From: Lachnospira sp.
Lineage (GTDB): Bacteria; Bacillota; Clostridia; Lachnospirales; Lachnospiraceae
Assembly: GCA_015057605.1 (NCBI GenBank)
Contig: SVDX01000016.1
Coordinates: forward strand, 1 to 54,986
Direction of reading: 5' to 3'
Length of the DNA stretch: 54,986 nt
In this document: piece by piece, positions 53,108 to 54,986 of the stretch
How the letters are laid out: the number at the start of each line of letters is the position of its first letter
Numbering within the stretch: the stretch's first letter is position 1
Translations under genes and position numbers: made by a program
Notes under the pieces: generated by a model
What the model saw: the letters and a program-made list of their open reading frames with translations, nothing else
Database searches by the model: none
Told to the model about the DNA's origin: nothing

Positions 53108-53121
53108 TAAACTATATAGGC
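53108..53121. promoter_or_regulatory. Operator-like 14-bp arm, right
   Basis: TAAACTATATAGGC is the second arm, 40 bp away from the first. Each arm can act as a complete palindromic site, so two regulator dimers may bracket the XRE promoter. A related TCTATATAA occurs near 53131. Confidence 0.65.
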
Positions 53122-53277
53122 GATTAAATATCTATATAATTAAAGTTAGACGTTTTTATTGACGATGTTAAGGATAGTATTAACAAAATATAGATATTTA
53201 TTTATTGAAAATGAAACAAAAAGACCTTGGAGAGGGTCTATAAATACTACTACTATACTATAAGAGGAGAACGAATT
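53122..53277 (+). promoter_or_regulatory. Upstream region of the secreted-protein gene
   Basis: This is AT-rich intergenic DNA with no visible gene. It holds a small hairpin AGACC/GGTCT (about 53222-53240) in the likely 5' leader and a strong ribosome binding site AAGAGGAG 7 nt before the start. A TTGACG (about 53158) could be a -35, but no good -10 is at the right distance. Confidence 0.4.
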
Positions 53278-54986
53278 ATGAAGGTAAAGGAAAAAAGATT
53301 ATTAGCAAAAGTATTAATTGTAGTGTTATTACTCCAAATGTTTAGTGGCATTGGAAGTTTTAAAACGGAGAGGGTAGAAGCTGCAACAGAGCTACCGATA
53401 GTAAACGAGCAACAGGTAAGGGAAAGAGTTAAGGAACTTGCAAAACTGTTAGAGATTAATGATGGTAGTTTGGAAAATGGGGAAGGGATACAATTTACAG
53501 AAAATGGTGGAGCTTGTCCTAGTGGACATGCAACGGGTAGTGCGGGTAATTGTACAAATTGTTTAAATACAAATGTAATTAAATCAAGTTGGTTCAAAAC
53601 AAAGTTTGGATATACATTGGATGTAGCACTTTTACCTGGACATTATTATCCATTAGGAAATGGTTCTAATGTTGGAAGAACTTGTCATGGGTTTGTTAAT
53701 TTTGCATTATGGTATATTGCAAAGGAAGATAGTACTAGCAATGTCTATAGAAAATTGCTGGGTCCTGAAACGATGACATTTACGAAGGCAAATCTTCAGG
53801 CTAATGACATTAGAATTGGAGATGTAATGAGAATTTCAGGATTAGGTCATTCAGTAATGTTTTTAGAATATGATGGGGATAATGCAATTAAAGTTTTGGA
53901 TTGTAACTATGTTGGTGGTGTGGTAGCTGATGTAGCGACTGTGAAGATACATTCGATAAGCTTTAACTCTTCTTACTCAGTTGCTATTACACGCGCAACA
54001 AATTACGAACCTGACTACAACATTTCATTACCAGATGCTATGACATCATCATCTTCAACACAAGCAAAAACAAACATTATTAATTATGCAACTAGTTTAG
54101 AAGGATGGACAAGTAGTAAATTCACGAGTGCAGGACGAACTGATATTCCATCAGGGGATTGGTGTACATGGTTTCTGAAATTATGTGCTGAACGAGTAGG
54201 GGTGGATGGACTTTTTAGTAATTCAAAAGGTGTGCCAGATTTTTGTAAAGATATGATTAAGAATTACGGAGCAACGGCTTATTATTATACAGATAGTTCT
54301 TATATAACATCAGATGACAAAACCCTATTGAGTGGAGCAAAAGCAGTGACAAAATCGACATTTGTTCCTCAACCGGGAGATATCTATATTATGCATGAAT
54401 CAGAATGTGATACTTTAAATCAAGTTGGATTTGTAACAGGATTTAGCAATAATGTAGTGCAAGCAGTTGCAGCAAACAATGGTATGGATATACAAACAGT
54501 TGTTATTAGAAAGAGTGGTTATACTTATTATGAACTTATGAACTCAGCATGTCCAATTGTGGCGTATATCCGTCCAAACTATACAAGTTTGGATGCAAAG
54601 CCTCTAAGTAGCATTTCATTAAGCGCAACTAGCACAACATTGAATGTAGGTGGAACAAAGACTTTAACAGTTACCTACAATCCAAGTGATACAACAGATA
54701 GTAAAACAGTAACATGGACAACAAGTAATTCATCGGTAGCAACAGTATCCAATGGAACGGTAACAGCCAAAGGACCGGGAACAGCAACGATTACAGCAAC
54801 CTGTGGAAGTAAAAGTGCAACTTGTACAGTTACGGTAAAACAACCATTAACAGGTATAACATTAAGCGCAACTAGCACAACATTGAATGTAGGTGGAACA
54901 AAGACTTTAACAGTTACCTACAATCCAAGTGATACAACAGATAGTAAAACAGTAACATGGACAACAAGTAATTCATCGGTAGCAAC
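53278..54986 (+). CDS. Secreted protein with two amidase-like domains and Ig-like repeats (partial)
   Basis: The frame is open to the window end (569 codons, no stop). A signal peptide ends near Ala35/36 (VEAAT). A possible zinc knuckle follows, CPSGH...CTNC (about 79-93). Domain 1 (about 115-240) looks like a CHAP/NlpC-type cysteine peptidase-amidase: TCHGFVNFALWYI with candidate Cys, GLGHSVMFLE with His and KVLDCN. Domain 2 (about 265-440) repeats the theme with GDWCTWFLKLC but has QVGFV where an HVGFV-like His is expected. From about residue 447, 81-residue Big_2-like repeats begin. It is probably a wall-active or adhesive surface protein. Confidence 0.88.
   Translation, partial: MKVKEKRLLAKVLIVVLLLQMFSGIGSFKTERVEAATELPIVNEQQVRERVKELAKLLEINDGSLENGEGIQFTENGGACPSGHATGSAGNCTNCLNTNVIKSSWFKTKFGYTLDVALLPGHYYPLGNGSNVGRTCHGFVNFALWYIAKEDSTSNVYRKLLGPETMTFTKANLQANDIRIGDVMRISGLGHSVMFLEYDGDNAIKVLDCNYVGGVVADVATVKIHSISFNSSYSVAITRATNYEPDYNISLPDAMTSSSSTQAKTNIINYATSLEGWTSSKFTSAGRTDIPSGDWCTWFLKLCAERVGVDGLFSNSKGVPDFCKDMIKNYGATAYYYTDSSYITSDDKTLLSGAKAVTKSTFVPQPGDIYIMHESECDTLNQVGFVTGFSNNVVQAVAANNGMDIQTVVIRKSGYTYYELMNSACPIVAYIRPNYTSLDAKPLSSISLSATSTTLNVGGTKTLTVTYNPSDTTDSKTVTWTTSNSSVATVSNGTVTAKGPGTATITATCGSKSATCTVTVKQPLTGITLSATSTTLNVGGTKTLTVTYNPSDTTDSKTVTWTTSNSSVA
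54617..54986 (+). repeat. 243-bp tandem repeats encoding Ig-like (Big_2) domains
   Basis: The sequence from 54617 recurs at 54860 with a period of 243 bp (81 codons). The overlapping 127 nt available (54617-54743 and 54860-54986) are identical. Identity at silent positions implies recent duplication or ongoing gene conversion. The array runs off the window. Confidence 0.95.

Overview
The window is AT-rich, densely packed DNA from an anaerobic low-GC Firmicute. It is most likely a member of the Lachnospiraceae or a close clostridial relative; the genus cannot be fixed from the sequence alone. The evidence is a single-chain pyruvate:ferredoxin oxidoreductase with clostridial ferredoxin-type cysteine motifs, AddAB in place of RecBCD, a tryptophan T-box leader, strong GGAGG ribosome binding sites, a PdaA-type deacetylase and a DUF4353 (Cthe_2159-like) surface protein. 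The left edge holds a complete tRNA-Gly. The right edge cuts through a secreted, repeat-bearing protein.

Layout. 1-3.5 kb: tRNA-Gly(GCC) with its terminator and a hairpin cassette, a small membrane protein, an alpha/beta hydrolase and, on the minus strand, a lone trpB2 behind a Trp T-box. 3.5-7.9 kb: a polyamine uptake operon (XRE-cupin regulator, potABCD). 7.9-10.7 kb: a duplicated hairpin-rich leader, then aroC, tgt and yajC. 10.7-16.2 kb: a degenerate-GGDEF/EAL protein, an amidohydrolase, a mini-lipoprotein, NAD synthetase and a membrane-anchored protein. 16.3-24.2 kb: addB, addA and a DUF815 ATPase. 24.3-28.6 kb: a TauE/SafE exporter, then a zinc cluster (Fur/Zur, znuACB) running into bioY. 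28.6-32.5 kb: an accessory block (unknown protein, methyltransferase, orphan TipAS domain, a hydrolase interrupted by a frameshift at seven A's, DinD-like protein, SMI1/KNR4 protein). 32.5-40 kb: a PdaA-like deacetylase, a two-component system with a MacB-like ABC transporter, and a degenerate GGDEF membrane protein. 40-43.6 kb: nifJ. 43.7-47.9 kb: a four-gene module of unknown function. 48-52.7 kb: DUF4353 protein, TspO, a vWA-like protein, a palindrome cassette and an EF-hand-like protein. 52.7 kb to the end: an XRE regulator with paired operators and a truncated secreted protein with two amidase-like domains and Ig-like repeats.

How the genes work together. Most of the window is housekeeping: polyamine and zinc import, chorismate, queuosine and NAD synthesis, break repair, and pyruvate oxidation. 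The most novel-looking part is 43683-47913. There a perfect 26-bp palindrome and a textbook sigma-A promoter precede a secreted beta-rich protein, a membrane-anchored all-helical protein with prenyltransferase-like repeat signatures, and an ABC ATPase with a MacB/FtsX-type permease. The predicted 5' end of this transcript is perfectly complementary over 14 nt to the spacer between its first two genes. A second item of interest is a promoter layout, with a TAAGGTT motif 8 bp from the -10, shared by the two-component-linked ABC transporter (about 35.4 kb) and the DUF4353 surface protein (about 48 kb).
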